Positions 63,913 to 64,000 of a stretch of 64,000 bases of DNA are shown here, piece after piece. The stretch is from positions 1 through 64,000 of the forward strand of contig CAYSDZ010000007.1 in assembly GCA_964429915.1 (NCBI GenBank), written 5' to 3'. This DNA comes from Alteromonas_F sp964429915 (GTDB lineage: Bacteria > Pseudomonadota > Gammaproteobacteria > Enterobacterales > Alteromonadaceae). Numbering within the stretch: the first letter of the stretch is position 1; every line of letters starts with the position of its first letter. The notes below the pieces were generated by a model. That model was not told the DNA's origin and made no database searches. It saw only the letters and a list, made by a program, of their open reading frames with translations. A program made the position numbers and the translations under genes.

Positions 63913-64000
63913 ATGAGCACAATGTCCAAAATTAACATTAAACAGGACGACCTAAGCGGTGGAGAAGTTATTGCCTTACTTGAAGAACATCTTGCAGATA
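63913..64000 (+). CDS. second GNAT acetyltransferase, 5' part only
   Basis: ATG at 63913 opens 29 codons (MSTMSKINIKQDDLSGGEVI, then ALLEEHLAD) and runs off the window. DDLSGxEVIALLxEHL is typical of the start of YsnE-like GNAT proteins. It is 4 bases after the preceding GNAT gene, so the two probably share a transcript. A second ATG is at 63922. Confidence 0.7.
   Translation, partial: MSTMSKINIKQDDLSGGEVIALLEEHLAD

Overview
The window is chromosomal DNA of a gammaproteobacterium, most likely an Alteromonadales member close to Alteromonas or Glaciecola. The grounds are the E. coli-like order of the housekeeping blocks (gcvTHP; ygfB-pepP-ubiH-ubiI next to the 6S RNA; pdhR-aceE-aceF-lpdA; ampD-ampE; pilA/C/D-coaE-zapD-yacG; the full dcw cluster to secA-mutT), a moderate GC content judged by eye, and marine-type extras (SapC, MipA/OmpV, DUF481 proteins). 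No tRNA, rRNA, CRISPR array, complete insertion sequence or prophage was found.

Layout. 12-4448 (minus) is the glycine cleavage operon gcvT-gcvH-gcvP with a divergent LysR regulator. 5477-6911 (minus) holds a membrane protein and a MipA-like outer membrane protein. 6958-11342 (minus) is ygfB-pepP-ubiH-ubiI (ubiquinone hydroxylation and proline peptidase). The 6S RNA is at 11676-11852, followed on the plus strand by ribokinase, nucleoside hydrolase, a hybrid histidine kinase, fau, rpiA and serA. Nucleoside hydrolase, ribokinase and RpiA together would carry nucleoside ribose into the pentose phosphate pathway. 18044-20805 (minus) has two DUF481 outer membrane proteins, an HDOD protein and a DUF1289 protein. 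20872-27901 (minus) is the pyruvate dehydrogenase operon with a clear PdhR operator. 28124-29554 (minus) is ampD-ampE, divergent from a membrane-anchored aspartyl protease; nadC follows.

31580-35579 is a type IV pilus block, pilA-pilC-pilD-coaE, without pilB and interrupted between pilC and pilD by a decapitated HigB/RelE-type toxin gene with an intact antitoxin. An orphan phosphoribosyltransferase-like gene lies on the opposite strand between coaE and zapD. zapD-yacG-aspartoacylase converge on mutT. 38567-60763 (minus) is the division and wall cluster from mraZ to lpxC, then an M23 peptidase, secA and mutT. MraZ boxes lie upstream of mraZ. The right end has SapC, an alpha/beta hydrolase, a GNAT acetyltransferase and the start of a second one.

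Most interesting signal: four intergenic elements of about 100-130 bp (11439-11550, 22350-22478, 30204-30313, 30351-30454). Each has long, nearly or fully perfect inverted arms whose sequence differs at every locus. The arms enclose a conserved core of two small hairpins with NGGA loops and, in three copies, the tail TTTACGGCGT. The stem of the second hairpin covaries between copies. The cores resemble the TwoAYGGAY RNA motif and the CsrA/RsmA binding consensus, but their orientation relative to neighbouring genes is mixed, so a DNA-level mobile or structural role is equally possible.
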